Below are positions 47,679 to 58,146 of a stretch of DNA of 64,000 bases, piece after piece. Origin of the DNA: Pseudoalteromonas tunicata (GTDB lineage Bacteria > Pseudomonadota > Gammaproteobacteria > Enterobacterales > Alteromonadaceae). A model generated the notes under the pieces. It was not told the DNA's origin and ran no database searches. It saw nothing but the letters and a program-made list of their open reading frames with translations. The stretch covers positions 3,326,001 to 3,390,000 of the forward strand of contig NZ_CP011032.1 of assembly GCF_002310815.1 (NCBI RefSeq), given 5' to 3'. A program made the translations under genes and the position numbers. Position 1 is the first letter of the stretch, and each line of letters starts with the position of its first letter.

Positions 47679-48014
47679 ATGCCACATTTAGTGATTGAGT
47701 TATCTGATAACTTAGCCAACCAAGCACAGGACATGGTCTATAAAGTCCAACAAGCTGCTTTATCGTGCGGCTTGTTTGATGCACCCAGCGTTAAAAGTCG
47801 CGCCATAATTTATCAACATTTTGCACTGGGTAATTTAAGCGATAGCTTTATCCATATTCAAGCCCGCATTTTAAGTGGTCGCAACGAGAAGCAAAAACAA
47901 GAACTCAGTGATTGTTTACTCGACTGCTTACAACATTATTGGCCCAATGAAGGTTGTCTTAGTGTTGAAATTGTTGAAATGAATAAACAAAGCTACCGCA
48001 AACAACAAAAATAG
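47679..48014 (+). CDS. 5-carboxymethyl-2-hydroxymuconate isomerase family protein
   Basis: The 111-residue protein begins MPHLVIELSDN, giving the N-terminal proline used as catalytic base by the tautomerase superfamily, and has the spaced segments RAIIYQHFALG and FIHIQARILSGR expected of CHMI. The known enzyme acts in homoprotocatechuate breakdown, but no other gene of that pathway is nearby, so the substrate may differ. An AAAAGAGG ribosome site precedes the ATG. Confidence 0.85.
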   Translation: MPHLVIELSDNLANQAQDMVYKVQQAALSCGLFDAPSVKSRAIIYQHFALGNLSDSFIHIQARILSGRNEKQKQELSDCLLDCLQHYWPNEGCLSVEIVEMNKQSYRKQQK

Positions 48015-48030
48015 CCGCAGGCTATTTTTG
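48006..48030. terminator. Bidirectional terminator overlapping two stop codons
   Basis: Arms CAAAAATAGCC and GGCTATTTTTG are perfect over 11 bases with the loop GCA. The stem covers the stop of the CHMI-type gene (48014) and the stop of the convergent regulator (48022), so both use the same hairpin. Confidence 0.8.
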
Positions 48031-50091
48031 TACTAATCGCTTGATATCGACTTGCGGTGTTTCGTAGCCGGTAAATAACAGCCAGTTTCGCTCTGGCACA
48101 TACGCCATACCGCGGGTACGGCTATAAGTACGCTCTGGTACACGTAATAAATCTTGGTGCTGAGCAGTACTGAAATTATAAAAGCCCAAGCGGTAATCAT
48201 GACCACGGACCTTAAAGTAGTAAATGCCCTGCTTGGTTAATTGCCAACCGGTGCTGCTGGGTAATTTCACATCATCAAACAGGCTGCGCTCAGCCTCATG
48301 GGCTGATTTAGTCCACAGACCTTTGTCATCTTTTTTGCTGTAAATATAGGTATTTGGCGCTGACTCGACCAAATAACGCACGCCATTATCGGTGATTTTT
48401 TCAAGTAATTGATCTACTAACGTGAGCTTAAATACATCGTTACCATCGCTGACAAAAATAGCTTTATCATCCAATGACCAGCTCGCCTTGTAATGAAATG
48501 CAAATTGCGTATTCAATACCTGAACTTGGCGGGTCGCAACATCTAATAAGTACAGAACATTTTCGGTAAGCGTAATGGCATTAAATACAATAAACCTGCC
48601 ATCATGAGACCAAACTGGGTCACGCACCACGGCGTTAAGCTCGGTTAATTGGGTGCGATTTGTACCATCTAAACTGGCTAGCCACAGCTCATCGCCTCCC
48701 GATTCATTAGAGACCACGACCAGCTTATTGGCCGCAGCCGAAAAATTAGGGTATCGAAAGTTATAATCTGATTGTAATAAAGGAAAAGGGGCAGAGTTAA
48801 TTTGCGCATCAAGCTCGATGCGCATAATGGCTGTGCCCATTTGCCAATTATGATAGTAGATATCGCCTTTTGCATCGTAACGCGGATAACTAAACCCTTG
48901 CACGGGTAATTTCGTGAGCTCCCTCGTTTTCATATCCATTTCATAACCCAGCCGTTTGCCATTTTCATGTGAGGCAAACACCAACTTTGCTAAATTTGGA
49001 TGCCACGAAACGCCCCGAATGGTATGCATCCAAGTTAATAAAACCTGTTCTTGCTGTGTTGAAAATGTGTGTAAAACAAGCTGGTGTTGGCCTGTCGACA
49101 AGCTTCGTACTACTATCATAGAAAGCTCATCAGGCGATAGTGTTACGTATTCCTCATCAAAATGACAACTTGTAACACAGGTTAACTTTTCTCGGTGTTG
49201 CGTTGTTAAATCAAGCTGATAAATGGCATTGGCATCATCCGTTTCGGTTTTCCCGATGTAGAGTAAGCGAGTATCATCTTTAAATAGCGCCAACGCCCCA
49301 CCCCCAGAAGCCGCACAATGACCAATCACAGTCACATCGTCTGTTTCCAAATGTTGGGCAATGATTTGGCATTTTTGTTTTTTTCGGTAGTAATAAATCG
49401 TTTGATTATCACTGGACCAAATTGGCCGCGACTCCACAAACTCACTGTTGGTTATGTTTTTAGGTGGAACACTAGGTTGTGATAAATCTTTGAGGTATAG
49501 ATCAGTATCACGATCCATTTTGCGCCACGAAAACAATAAATAGCGGCCATCTTCAGACATCGCCGGAAACAACTCTCGCCCAGGATACTGGGTTAATAAT
49601 TCAGGGTCGCCATAAGTGGGGGCGACACTTGGCCGTGAAAACAAACCAACAAATAAGCCTATTAATATAAATACGCCCATAAATGCTATCGCACTTAACC
49701 ATTTTATGGGCCATTTTGCATACCATTGTTTGATCAGCAGTGACTCAGCAAGCTGTGACTCTAACTCTTGATAGTGGGGTTGATACAGCAGTCGATAACC
49801 TGTTTTACGAATTGTTTCGATATATTCTTGCTGCGTTGGTTTATCAACCAAGGTTTTTCGTAAATGCCAAATCGCATTAGTGAGGGCTTTTTCGCCCACA
49901 TAACCATTACCATCCCACACCGCATTTATAATTTGCTCACGAGTAACGATATTAGGATGTTGCGATGCCAAAAAAACCAAAACTTCAATAAATTTTGGCT
50001 GCAAGCTATTCGTTTGTTCTTGATTTACAACCGTGTTTTCTAACGGGTTAATCTGATAACTACCAATACGAAATGGCGTTTTTGTTAACAT
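48022..50091 (-). CDS. CadC-like membrane transcription regulator with beta-propeller sensor
   Basis: The 689-residue protein has an N-terminal OmpR-type winged helix (about 8-103: QPKFIEVLVFLASQHPNIVT, GEKALTNAIWHLRKTL, IETIRKTGYR), a single membrane helix (about 131-151) and a periplasmic region of over 500 residues. That region has TolB/PD40-type propeller repeats such as AMSEDGRYLLFSW, SDNQTIYYYRK, SHDGRFIVFN and SLDDKAIFVSD. Such one-component regulators sense a periplasmic signal and bind DNA directly. The gene is divergent from the TonB receptor gene, its most likely target, with 273 bases between them. Confidence 0.9.
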   Translation of the reverse strand: MLTKTPFRIGSYQINPLENTVVNQEQTNSLQPKFIEVLVFLASQHPNIVTREQIINAVWDGNGYVGEKALTNAIWHLRKTLVDKPTQQEYIETIRKTGYRLLYQPHYQELESQLAESLLIKQWYAKWPIKWLSAIAFMGVFILIGLFVGLFSRPSVAPTYGDPELLTQYPGRELFPAMSEDGRYLLFSWRKMDRDTDLYLKDLSQPSVPPKNITNSEFVESRPIWSSDNQTIYYYRKKQKCQIIAQHLETDDVTVIGHCAASGGGALALFKDDTRLLYIGKTETDDANAIYQLDLTTQHREKLTCVTSCHFDEEYVTLSPDELSMIVVRSLSTGQHQLVLHTFSTQQEQVLLTWMHTIRGVSWHPNLAKLVFASHENGKRLGYEMDMKTRELTKLPVQGFSYPRYDAKGDIYYHNWQMGTAIMRIELDAQINSAPFPLLQSDYNFRYPNFSAAANKLVVVSNESGGDELWLASLDGTNRTQLTELNAVVRDPVWSHDGRFIVFNAITLTENVLYLLDVATRQVQVLNTQFAFHYKASWSLDDKAIFVSDGNDVFKLTLVDQLLEKITDNGVRYLVESAPNTYIYSKKDDKGLWTKSAHEAERSLFDDVKLPSSTGWQLTKQGIYYFKVRGHDYRLGFYNFSTAQHQDLLRVPERTYSRTRGMAYVPERNWLLFTGYETPQVDIKRLVQK

Positions 50092-50364
50092 CTGTTATCC
50101 AAATCCAGTAAATAATCCAGTCTAAATTGTTACTCAGCATACCTAATTTTTATCTTAAAAGGCAAAAAATACGATGTAACAAAGTAATATTACCCACTTC
50201 AAGAACCAACTTAACACCTTGATTAATTTATAAATAAACCAATAGATATTAAATAGAGATAGAAACGGTTAACAATAGAGACACCTTAGATTGCGATTTA
50301 TTCAACATTGCCATAAAACTGAGCAGACAAAAACACAACAACTAGAAAAACAAGGGAAATAAAA
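50092..50364. promoter_or_regulatory. Divergent control region between CadC-like regulator and TonB receptor
   Basis: 273 bases, strongly AT-rich. A 10-base palindrome GTAATATTAC lies at 50184-50193, 91 bases from the regulator start. No clear -35/-10 pair can be fixed by eye. It is the expected binding region for the regulator, but no site is proved. Confidence 0.4.
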
Positions 50365-53300
50365 ATGAAGTACATCACTTTTAAAAAGTGTCTGATCGCC
50401 TGTGCTATCAGTAGCGCCTTTATCGGTCAAACATATGCTAATGAACAATCAATAGAAAAGACAGTAATCAACGATGCTGCTCCCCAAAGTTCTACTGCAA
50501 AAGACGAACTTCCAGAAAAAATTACCGTGACAGGTTCCCGTCTTCGTCGAGACAGTTTTTCAGTTGCAACGCCTTTAGTTACGATGGACAAAGCTGAAAT
50601 CCAAGATTCTGGTTTAGGATCTTTGTCAGAAATTTTGGTTGAGGGATTTCCAGCAATCAGCGAAGGTAGCAGTAATACTAACTCGCAATCGAGTGTACAA
50701 AATACCGGTCTTTCGACGATTGACCTACGTAACTTAGGCACTAATCGTACTTTAACACTAATTGATGGCCGCCGCGTTGTCTCAAATAGCTACAGTGGTA
50801 ATTATGTCAGTTTAAGTACGATCCCGACCGGTATGGTTGATAGAGTAGAAATTATTTCTGGTGGAGCCTCAGCAACTTATGGTTCTGACGCTGTTGCTGG
50901 CGTGGTTAATATTATTACTCAAAGTAAAAAAGAAGGCGCTGAAATAAAAGCGCGAGCAGGAAGTTCAACCGAAGGCGGGGCTGAAGAGTTTAGCCTTGAT
51001 TTGAGCTATGGCTCCTCATTTGATAATGAAAATGGTTATCTGTTTTTCAGTACCACAATTGATCGCCAATTAGGTATTAGTTTTAATGACCGCAAACGCG
51101 CTGCTATAGAAACGGATTACCGTTACAACACAACCAAAATGTGTAACGAAATGAACACTGAAAATGACTATCAATGTATGGCTGATATCACAAAAGCAGA
51201 TTGGCGCGATCGTAGCGATGGCACATTAGGCGGTGTCTTTTTAGAGGCAAGCCAAAATGGCACCCAATTTTGGTATGACGAAAGTGGATTGCGTAATGAT
51301 TGGAAAGATAACGAAGAGCGTTTTGGTGTCAACTCTGCACAGTGGGAAGATTTAAAAATTCCTGAAGATAGAATGTCAGCAGCGATTAAATTTGATTATG
51401 ATTTTAACTCATCACTTTCGGGTTATTTCCAAGTTCAATATGCTCAAAATGATTCAGAAAATGTTAAGTCGCCTGAAGATGAATACGAAGGTGCCTATGC
51501 CTTAGTACTTGATCCAATCACTGGCGAAGCAAGTCGTGTCGCACCAGGTTACATCCCAATTAATAACCCCTATGTACCGCAAGAGATTTTAGACGCTAAC
51601 CCATACAAAAATAGAATTTATTGGGATCGTCGCTTTGGTGAAGTAGGCGAGATAGTCAATGATAATAAGCGCACAACATTACGCACTTGGGCTGGTTTAC
51701 AAGGCACAGCATTTAACGATCAATGGGATTGGGATTTATCAGTTGGTTTTGGTAAATTTAAACAAAAACAAAATCGCTATAACGAATTAAATACTTTCCA
51801 TGTTAACAATGCATTACAAGCAGAATACGCTGATGATGGTGTTACCATTCAATGTAAAGATGAAGCGGCCAGAGCCGATGGCTGTGTACCATTAAATTTA
51901 TTTGGTATTGGTTCAATTACTCCTGAAGCTGCAGATTATATTCGAGCAAACCCTACTATCACCACCGATATCGAGCAGTTTAATGTCTTAGGCTACATGA
52001 CGGGTGATTTATTCGAATTGCCTGCAGGTACTGTCACTGCAGTATTTGGTGGTGAATTCCGCCGTGATTCACAAAAAGTAAAAACCAGTAAAGAACAAGA
52101 GTTTGGGGGCATTACATTTAACGTAGTTCCAACCTTCTCTGGCGATGTTGAAGTATCTGAACTTTTTGCCGAAGCTGCGATCCCGTTATTAAAAGATGCG
52201 CCGGGGGCTAAAAACTTAACGGCAGAACTATCTGCGCGTATTGCTGATTATTCTTGGTCAAATACCGGTTTAGTTGGCAGCTATAAAGTTGGTTTAATTT
52301 GGGAGCCAATAGCAGGTTATGCTATACGAGCAAACTACGCCCTCGCCCAAAGAGCACCAACAATTACTGAGTTGGTCTCACCGCCACGCGGGGATTACGA
52401 TACCTTTACCGATATTTGTAATGGTGTAACTGCAACCTCAACTAATCCAGGGCATGACAATTGCCGCAAAGAACCAACCATTGCTGCAGTTATTGCTGAT
52501 GAAGGCGTATTTAAAGATAGTAATAACAGCTACTCACCAAATACAGGTAATACCGAACTAAAAGAAGAAAGTGCCGATACCTATACTTTAGGGATGACAT
52601 TTGCGCCGAGTTTTCTTGATGGCTTTCGCTTAGCTGTAGATTATTACGACATAAAAATTAGTGATGCAATTGCCCAAATTGACAACGCCGACATCATCCA
52701 ACAATGCTACGACTCAGCATTGCCTTGGGGCACTGATAATCGTTTTTGTAATGATATAACACGCGATACAGAAGGCAATATTATCGAAATTTTGCAACGT
52801 TCATTCAATTTAGATGAATTACGTACCCGAGGCTATGATGTTGCAGCTGAATATAAATTCGATTTAACTGATCTTGGTAGCTTAACGCTAAAAGCGGATC
52901 TGACCCATGTAATTGAATATTCAAAAACCTTTGCAACCAACGATGGTATTCAAACAAACCAATATGCAGGTCAACTTGATAATGGCATATTTACCGACAG
53001 AGCATCAATGTCTCTTGCTTGGTCATATGAAGGGCTTCGTTTACGTTGGAGTACAAAATTCCGTGGCGCAATGATTGATAGTCAATCGCGTGCAGATTCT
53101 TATTTAAAAGCAATAGAAGCCAATAACGAGCGCTGTGCAGCAAATGATGTGGGTTGTATCGCAAACCCAGAACAACTTGCATACCACGAGCTACCTTCAT
53201 ATACGACACACAATATTTCAGCTTCGTATAATTTCGCACTGAGCAATAGCTCTGACATGCGAGTATCAGGTGGTTTAAATAATGTGTTCGATAATAAAGG

Positions 53301-53394
53301 ACCTTTCGTATTAGGTGGCACAGGCAACTTTGACAGTAGCTACGGCGGTGGTGTTGGTCGTTTCGCTTATTTAAGTGCTGAAGTGCGCTTCTAA
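50365..53394 (+). CDS. TonB-dependent outer membrane receptor
   Basis: The 1009-residue protein has a signal peptide (1-25, ending TYA), a TonB box region (KITVTGSRLRR, 52-62) and a plug domain (about 63-180) with LIDGRRVV and GGASATYGSDAVAGVVNIIT. A 22-strand barrel follows, ending in AEVRF. Plug type and size fit the large receptors common in Alteromonadales for peptides, carbohydrates or siderophores; the substrate cannot be told. Several cysteine pairs occur in predicted outer loops (for example around C259-C267 and near 680-700). The divergent CadC-like gene probably controls it. Confidence 0.95.
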   Translation: MKYITFKKCLIACAISSAFIGQTYANEQSIEKTVINDAAPQSSTAKDELPEKITVTGSRLRRDSFSVATPLVTMDKAEIQDSGLGSLSEILVEGFPAISEGSSNTNSQSSVQNTGLSTIDLRNLGTNRTLTLIDGRRVVSNSYSGNYVSLSTIPTGMVDRVEIISGGASATYGSDAVAGVVNIITQSKKEGAEIKARAGSSTEGGAEEFSLDLSYGSSFDNENGYLFFSTTIDRQLGISFNDRKRAAIETDYRYNTTKMCNEMNTENDYQCMADITKADWRDRSDGTLGGVFLEASQNGTQFWYDESGLRNDWKDNEERFGVNSAQWEDLKIPEDRMSAAIKFDYDFNSSLSGYFQVQYAQNDSENVKSPEDEYEGAYALVLDPITGEASRVAPGYIPINNPYVPQEILDANPYKNRIYWDRRFGEVGEIVNDNKRTTLRTWAGLQGTAFNDQWDWDLSVGFGKFKQKQNRYNELNTFHVNNALQAEYADDGVTIQCKDEAARADGCVPLNLFGIGSITPEAADYIRANPTITTDIEQFNVLGYMTGDLFELPAGTVTAVFGGEFRRDSQKVKTSKEQEFGGITFNVVPTFSGDVEVSELFAEAAIPLLKDAPGAKNLTAELSARIADYSWSNTGLVGSYKVGLIWEPIAGYAIRANYALAQRAPTITELVSPPRGDYDTFTDICNGVTATSTNPGHDNCRKEPTIAAVIADEGVFKDSNNSYSPNTGNTELKEESADTYTLGMTFAPSFLDGFRLAVDYYDIKISDAIAQIDNADIIQQCYDSALPWGTDNRFCNDITRDTEGNIIEILQRSFNLDELRTRGYDVAAEYKFDLTDLGSLTLKADLTHVIEYSKTFATNDGIQTNQYAGQLDNGIFTDRASMSLAWSYEGLRLRWSTKFRGAMIDSQSRADSYLKAIEANNERCAANDVGCIANPEQLAYHELPSYTTHNISASYNFALSNSSDMRVSGGLNNVFDNKGPFVLGGTGNFDSSYGGGVGRFAYLSAEVRF

Positions 53395-53427
53395 CAGTTC
53401 ATTGGTCTAGTATTAGATAATCCCAAC

Positions 53428-53454
53428 AAAGCCAGCATTAAAGCTGGCTTTTTT
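53428..53454 (+). terminator. Intrinsic terminator of the TonB receptor gene
   Basis: Perfect 9-base arms AAAGCCAGC and GCTGGCTTT with a 6-base loop are followed by further T. It lies 33 bases after the receptor stop. Confidence 0.85.
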
Positions 53455-53532
53455 ATGTCCAATTTTGGATCTTAGGGTGAGATGTTCTTGAAGGCTTTGA
53501 CGAATTAGTCAACACTGAGCACAATTTAACTC

Positions 53533-54663
53533 TTAAGATATCAACCAAGTTTGCATTTCAACTAAACGCGACTCCGTGCGCGCAAATTCAAACGCTAAGC
53601 GCTCACCTTGATACAATGCTTGCATATCAGCATTACTACTGATCACTAATAAAACTTGTTGGTCGTAACATTCATCCACTAGCGCAATAAAACGCCTCGC
53701 TTCATCATCAAGTTGCGCAAGTTCAGCCAAGTTACCACCTCGTTGATAACTATCTTCAACGCCCTGTACTAGCTGATGATTATTTTTATGCTTTGCCATT
53801 ACAGGCACATTAGCCACATAAAGAACCTTAAATTGCTGCGCCAATGCAATGTAATCATTTGCACTACGGGGACCAGAGCAGAGCGCCATAAAATCAAACA
53901 TAATATGCTGTTGATAACACGCCAAATAACTCATTTGACGATGGTTAATCAACAAAGTACCTGATGAGTTCACAGCCTTTGAATTACACAATGAGTTTGC
54001 TTTAAATTGAGCCTTCAGCCAATCAATATCATTTGGCACACAAAAATGGCGATACAGTTTTCCTGCTGCAAACCGGTGATCGACCAATCCAAACAATGAC
54101 ACAGAGTTACAATGACGCTCAAGCAAATCTATGGTGCGCAAAAAACGCTGCCGCTGCAGCCCATTTTTATAAAGTTCAGCAGGTGCACAATTAGAGGTTG
54201 CAACCAGAATAACGCCTTGTTCAAACAAAGCATCAAATAAATTAGCTAAGATCATCGCATCGCCAATATCGCTCACAAAAAACTCGTCAAAACATAATAC
54301 GTGAGTTTTACTGCGCCACTGTTTGGCGATGGTTTTTAAAGGATTTTTTTGACCTTGTAACTGGGCTAAGTCTTGATGAACTTGCAGCATAAAGTGATGA
54401 AAATGAAGACGTAATTTATGTGAGGTAACAAGGTGGCTAAAAAACATATCCATCAACATCGATTTACCACGACCAACTGGACCATATAAATACACGCCTT
54501 TTAGCGGCTGTGGCTTAAATAATAACGCTAACCAACCAGTGCCCTTTTCCTTGCGAGTATTGAGCTCAATAGCGAGATAATTGAGCGCCTGCACCGCTTG
54601 CTGCTGGGCAGCATCAACTTGTAACAGCCCCTGTGCAACCAAGCTTAAATAGTGTTCTTGCAT
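53533..54663 (-). CDS. zapE: Cell division protein ZapE (AFG1-like ATPase)
   Basis: The 376-residue protein matches the length of E. coli ZapE (375) and has Walker A YGPVGRGKSMLMD (about 60-72), Walker B HVLCFDEFFVSDIGDAM, a sensor-1 asparagine in VATSN, and the family-specific LRTIDLLERHCNSVSL. ZapE binds FtsZ and modulates the Z ring, especially under stress. It is divergent from rsuA, with 63 bases between the starts. Confidence 0.95.
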   Translation of the reverse strand: MQEHYLSLVAQGLLQVDAAQQQAVQALNYLAIELNTRKEKGTGWLALLFKPQPLKGVYLYGPVGRGKSMLMDMFFSHLVTSHKLRLHFHHFMLQVHQDLAQLQGQKNPLKTIAKQWRSKTHVLCFDEFFVSDIGDAMILANLFDALFEQGVILVATSNCAPAELYKNGLQRQRFLRTIDLLERHCNSVSLFGLVDHRFAAGKLYRHFCVPNDIDWLKAQFKANSLCNSKAVNSSGTLLINHRQMSYLACYQQHIMFDFMALCSGPRSANDYIALAQQFKVLYVANVPVMAKHKNNHQLVQGVEDSYQRGGNLAELAQLDDEARRFIALVDECYDQQVLLVISSNADMQALYQGERLAFEFARTESRLVEMQTWLIS

Positions 54664-54726
54664 TTAACTCCCATGGGCAATCGGCTATACTCGCCGCCAT
54701 TGTAACTTAGCCGCCAGAGCAGCCCT

Positions 54727-55428
54727 ATGAAATTCCCTTGTCGATTAGATAAATTTATCAGCCATTTGACTGAATTACCACGCACTAAAACCAAAGCTGG
54801 CATCAAACGTAAATATGCCAAAGTTAATGGCACAGTGATCACCAGTTTTGATTATCAAGTCACCGAAAGTGATGTGGTGCTTTGGCAAGACAAACAACTT
54901 GAAGTGCTGGGCGATCGCTATTTTATGCTCAATAAACCTGAAGGTTACGTTTGTGCTACTAGCGATGAGTTACATCAAACAGTACTTGAATTGCTCGATG
55001 AGCCAGTCATGTCTAAATTGCACATTGCCGGTCGTTTAGACTTAGATACCACAGGCCTTGTGCTTATCACCAACGATGGTGAATGGTCGCATAAAGTAAC
55101 ATCACCAAAATACCAAAAATATAAAACTTACTTAGTTGAAACATTAGAACCAATGACTGACGATGCCTTACAAGAGTTACGTGATGGCGTCCAACTTCAT
55201 GGTGAAAAAGGCCTCACCCAACCTGCTATTGTTGAGCTACTAGCCGAATACTCTGTACGTATCTCGATTTGCGAAGGTAAATACCATCAAGTCAAACGCA
55301 TGTTTGCTGCGGTTGGTAATAAAGTTGAAGTATTACACCGCGAAAAAATCGCAGGCATTACTCTTGATCAAGATTTAGCTCCGGGTCAATATCGCCTATT
55401 GACTGCTGAGGAAATACATTCCATTTAG
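54727..55428 (+). CDS. rsuA: 16S rRNA pseudouridine-516 synthase RsuA
   Basis: The 233-residue enzyme has an N-terminal S4-like RNA-binding domain (about 1-45), LNKPEGYVCATSD, and the catalytic GRLDLDTTGLVLITNDGEW with D105 as the nucleophile. The later stretch EGKYHQVKRMFAAVGNKV is typical of RsuA. It isomerises U516 of 16S rRNA. Length matches E. coli RsuA (231). Confidence 0.95.
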   Translation: MKFPCRLDKFISHLTELPRTKTKAGIKRKYAKVNGTVITSFDYQVTESDVVLWQDKQLEVLGDRYFMLNKPEGYVCATSDELHQTVLELLDEPVMSKLHIAGRLDLDTTGLVLITNDGEWSHKVTSPKYQKYKTYLVETLEPMTDDALQELRDGVQLHGEKGLTQPAIVELLAEYSVRISICEGKYHQVKRMFAAVGNKVEVLHREKIAGITLDQDLAPGQYRLLTAEEIHSI

Positions 55429-55558
55429 GCTCGCGCTATTTTTCAACATTAATAAATATCATGTTAAATAAGCGATTTTTATAAAGCTGTACCTAGCTGA
55501 GCGCTAAAAAAGCGTTATTATCTAATTAAATCAACTGTGATAATTAGGGTGGTCAGTT

Positions 55559-57187
55559 TTGAAATCGCTTAGTTTACGCTCAAAAATTACGTTTTTTGTC
55601 TCGATTTTATTTTTATCTCTAGTCAGTATTGCGCTGCTAGGTTTGCAGTCAATGCGCCATGCCAGTGAAACCGACAACATCGCCCGCATCAATCAACTGA
55701 TGAAAAGCACCAGCAATATTGTCTATCAATTTGAAGCGCTCGCTCAGTCTGGCCAATTAACCGAACAACAAGCAAAACAATTTGCGACCCAAATATTGCG
55801 CGAAAATAAATATCATGACTCTGAATATGTTTATGTTGTTGATGATAAACTTAATTTTGTTGCAACACCTCACGACCCACAACTTCATGGCACCAGTTTT
55901 AATGACTTTAAAGATGCCACTGGCGCAAGCGTTGGCCGTATGGTTGAGGGCCTAGTTGGTAATCAAACAGACCGAATTATTACCTACCATTGGAACTCTG
56001 AACGAAATGGTGAAGTTGTAGACTTAACCTCTGTGGTACAAAAAACGCGAGTTTGGGGCTGGTATGTCGGCACCGGCATTAGCTCTAAAGAAGTTGATGA
56101 TCGTTATTGGTCAACTGCAAAATGGTTACTAGCATATGCCGTGGTTATTTCGATTGTCATGTCGGCTATTTTAGCCAAGTTTGGTTTTGCTCTCATCAAT
56201 AACTTAGGTGCTGAAATTAACGATGTATTACAAGTTGTTAAACAGGTATCGCGTGGTAACTTAAAAAATAATGCCCAATACAGTCAAGCGCCAAGTGACA
56301 GCATAATTGGCGCTATGAATTACATGCAAACTGGCTTGCAAGGGGTAGTTAATAGCATTAAAAATGTATCCGATACGCTTAATGAACAAAGTGGCGCCTC
56401 TGAGCGTCGATCCATTGAACTTGAGCAGCTAACTCATTCAATGAGTCATGAAACTCAAATTATTGCAGCCACCATCACACAATTATCGGCTTCAGCGGGC
56501 ACAGTTTCGAGCAATGCAGAGCAAGCGGCAGAGTCGGTCAAAGAGGCTGAATTGCAAGGTAAAAATGCTTTTGCTCTAACCGAAGAATCAGCCAAAACCA
56601 TCGCCCTACTCGAAAAGCAAATTGAAAACGCAGGAAGTAACATTCAACTGCTTGATGACGAAGTGAAAAATATAGATAGCGTCTTATCCGTTATTCAAGG
56701 TATTGCAGAACAAACCAATTTACTTGCGCTAAATGCGGCGATTGAGGCGGCACGTGCGGGCGATCAGGGTCGTGGTTTTGCTGTTGTTGCAGATGAGGTA
56801 CGCCAACTGGCGCAGCGCACACAAGCGAGCACTGAAGAAATTCAACAAATGATTTCCAAGCTACAAAGTGCCACCAAAGATGCTAAAAATTCAGTAACAC
56901 AAAGCATTGCCACCAGCGAAGAAACCGTTATTAAATCGCAGAAAGTCTCTGATCAACTCGAAAAAATCGCAATTTCTTTATCGGCAATTTCATCTATGAG
57001 CCACCAAATTTCAGTCGCTGCAAAAGAGCAGTTAGAAGCTGGAGAAGATACCGCAAGGCGCATAGTGAATATTTCCGATACAGCGAGCAATACCGCAGAA
57101 GTATCACAGCAAGCCCATAGTTCGAGCGATCAAATGAAGCGTTTAATCACCAAACTTGATCATGAAATTGCTAAATTTGAATTGTAA
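55559..57187 (+). CDS. Methyl-accepting chemotaxis protein with single Cache domain
   Basis: The 542-residue receptor has a membrane helix (about 9-30), a periplasmic sCache_2-type domain (about 33-185, with [20 protein letters not shown] and [10 protein letters not shown]), a second helix (about 187-207), a HAMP-like stretch, and a signalling domain with the hairpin tip [21 protein letters not shown] (381-401). It starts with TTG at 55559; the only later ATGs would remove the first helix, and AGGGTGG lies upstream. sCache_2 domains often bind small organic acids, but the ligand here is unknown. It is monocistronic. A short inverted repeat CTAATTA/TAATTAG (55522-55547) lies in the leader. Confidence 0.93.
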   Translation: MKSLSLRSKITFFVSILFLSLVSIALLGLQSMRHASETDNIARINQLMKSTSNIVYQFEALAQSGQLTEQQAKQFATQILRENKYHDSEYVYVVDDKLNFVATPHDPQLHGTSFNDFKDATGASVGRMVEGLVGNQTDRIITYHWNSERNGEVVDLTSVVQKTRVWGWYVGTGISSKEVDDRYWSTAKWLLAYAVVISIVMSAILAKFGFALINNLGAEINDVLQVVKQVSRGNLKNNAQYSQAPSDSIIGAMNYMQTGLQGVVNSIKNVSDTLNEQSGASERRSIELEQLTHSMSHETQIIAATITQLSASAGTVSSNAEQAAESVKEAELQGKNAFALTEESAKTIALLEKQIENAGSNIQLLDDEVKNIDSVLSVIQGIAEQTNLLALNAAIEAARAGDQGRGFAVVADEVRQLAQRTQASTEEIQQMISKLQSATKDAKNSVTQSIATSEETVIKSQKVSDQLEKIAISLSAISSMSHQISVAAKEQLEAGEDTARRIVNISDTASNTAEVSQQAHSSSDQMKRLITKLDHEIAKFEL

Positions 57188-57200
57188 TCTAGCTTTATTT

Positions 57201-57237
57201 TGAACTAAAAAGGCTGCACCGCAGCCTTTTTAGTTCA
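57201..57237. terminator. Bidirectional intrinsic terminator
   Basis: Perfect 17-base arms (57201-57217 and 57221-57237) with the loop ACC contain A and T runs for both strands. It separates the chemoreceptor from the convergent YggN-type gene. Confidence 0.9.
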
Positions 57238-57247
57238 GCAGTCAAAG

Positions 57248-58030
57248 TCATTTAACTTGAACTAAATCAAAGTCTAGTAGTTCTGGTACTATTTGTTGAA
57301 GCTGTGTTTCGGTCTCATCAAGCAACTTTAAATAACCACAATATTCAGCTGCTTTTTTTTCCATTTGCGCCGCTTTTCGGAGTAAAGAACGGTCAATTTC
57401 TTTAGCAATAAGATCCATCCGATCGCCCATATCTGAAATACGATCTTCAATGTTGCCCTCATTTGATTCAAACGCATCGCCAAGTGCAACTAAAATAGCA
57501 CCGAGTGAACCATGAACAGCTGAATGAATTTTACCACTGATTTCTTTTTCAAAAAAATCATCTAGTTTAGAAAGGGATTGTGGTGCGATATAGAAAAAAT
57601 CATCGCCTTTTTTAAAGCGATCCATCAATGCGCGCTCAACATACTGTAATTGATCTTTAAGCACTGCAGGCTCTTTACCTGTGTAACCTGTCACGACTTG
57701 CTCAATCGCGGTTAATCCTAAATTAACCCCATCAGTCGCTAACGATACAAGTTCAGGCACAGTGTCACGCAAACCTTTGCTGTATTGCATCAAGACTTGA
57801 CTCTCTTTTTCATCGAGGATTTTCCAGCGACCTTTAATAAACAATTGATTATCATTGTTTATTTGTACTCGTGTTTGCCCTTTATCGACGATTCGGATCA
57901 CATCTTCAGTAATGATCAAACCATGGCCAAGCTGCACATCACATTGTTCTTGCGCAAAAAGCTGCGTGCTACAACATAATAAAAGCAGCATATTGAAGCG
58001 TGATTTAAAACTGAGTACGTGTTTGAACAT
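57248..58030 (-). CDS. YggN family protein (DUF2884)
   Basis: The 260-residue exported protein has a signal peptide (about 1-27, ending LFAQ). The family pattern then follows: CDVQLGHGLIITEDVIRI, INNDNQLFIKGRW, and the helical QYSKGLRDTVPELVSLATDG. Two cysteines are present in the mature form. YggN proteins are found in the periplasm of many gammaproteobacteria and have no settled function. I use ATG 58030, which follows a strong AGGGGGA site, rather than ten codons upstream. Confidence 0.88.
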   Translation of the reverse strand: MFKHVLSFKSRFNMLLLLCCSTQLFAQEQCDVQLGHGLIITEDVIRIVDKGQTRVQINNDNQLFIKGRWKILDEKESQVLMQYSKGLRDTVPELVSLATDGVNLGLTAIEQVVTGYTGKEPAVLKDQLQYVERALMDRFKKGDDFFYIAPQSLSKLDDFFEKEISGKIHSAVHGSLGAILVALGDAFESNEGNIEDRISDMGDRMDLIAKEIDRSLLRKAAQMEKKAAEYCGYLKLLDETETQLQQIVPELLDFDLVQVK

Positions 58031-58146
58031 GAGTCCCCCTTGAGAGCTCAAGGGTAACAAACTGCATAACGGCTTTCAAAACAAATCGAAGCCCGCAGCT
58101 CACAAAGGGGCATTTAAATGCTATAACTGCCAACCATTTTTGCACG

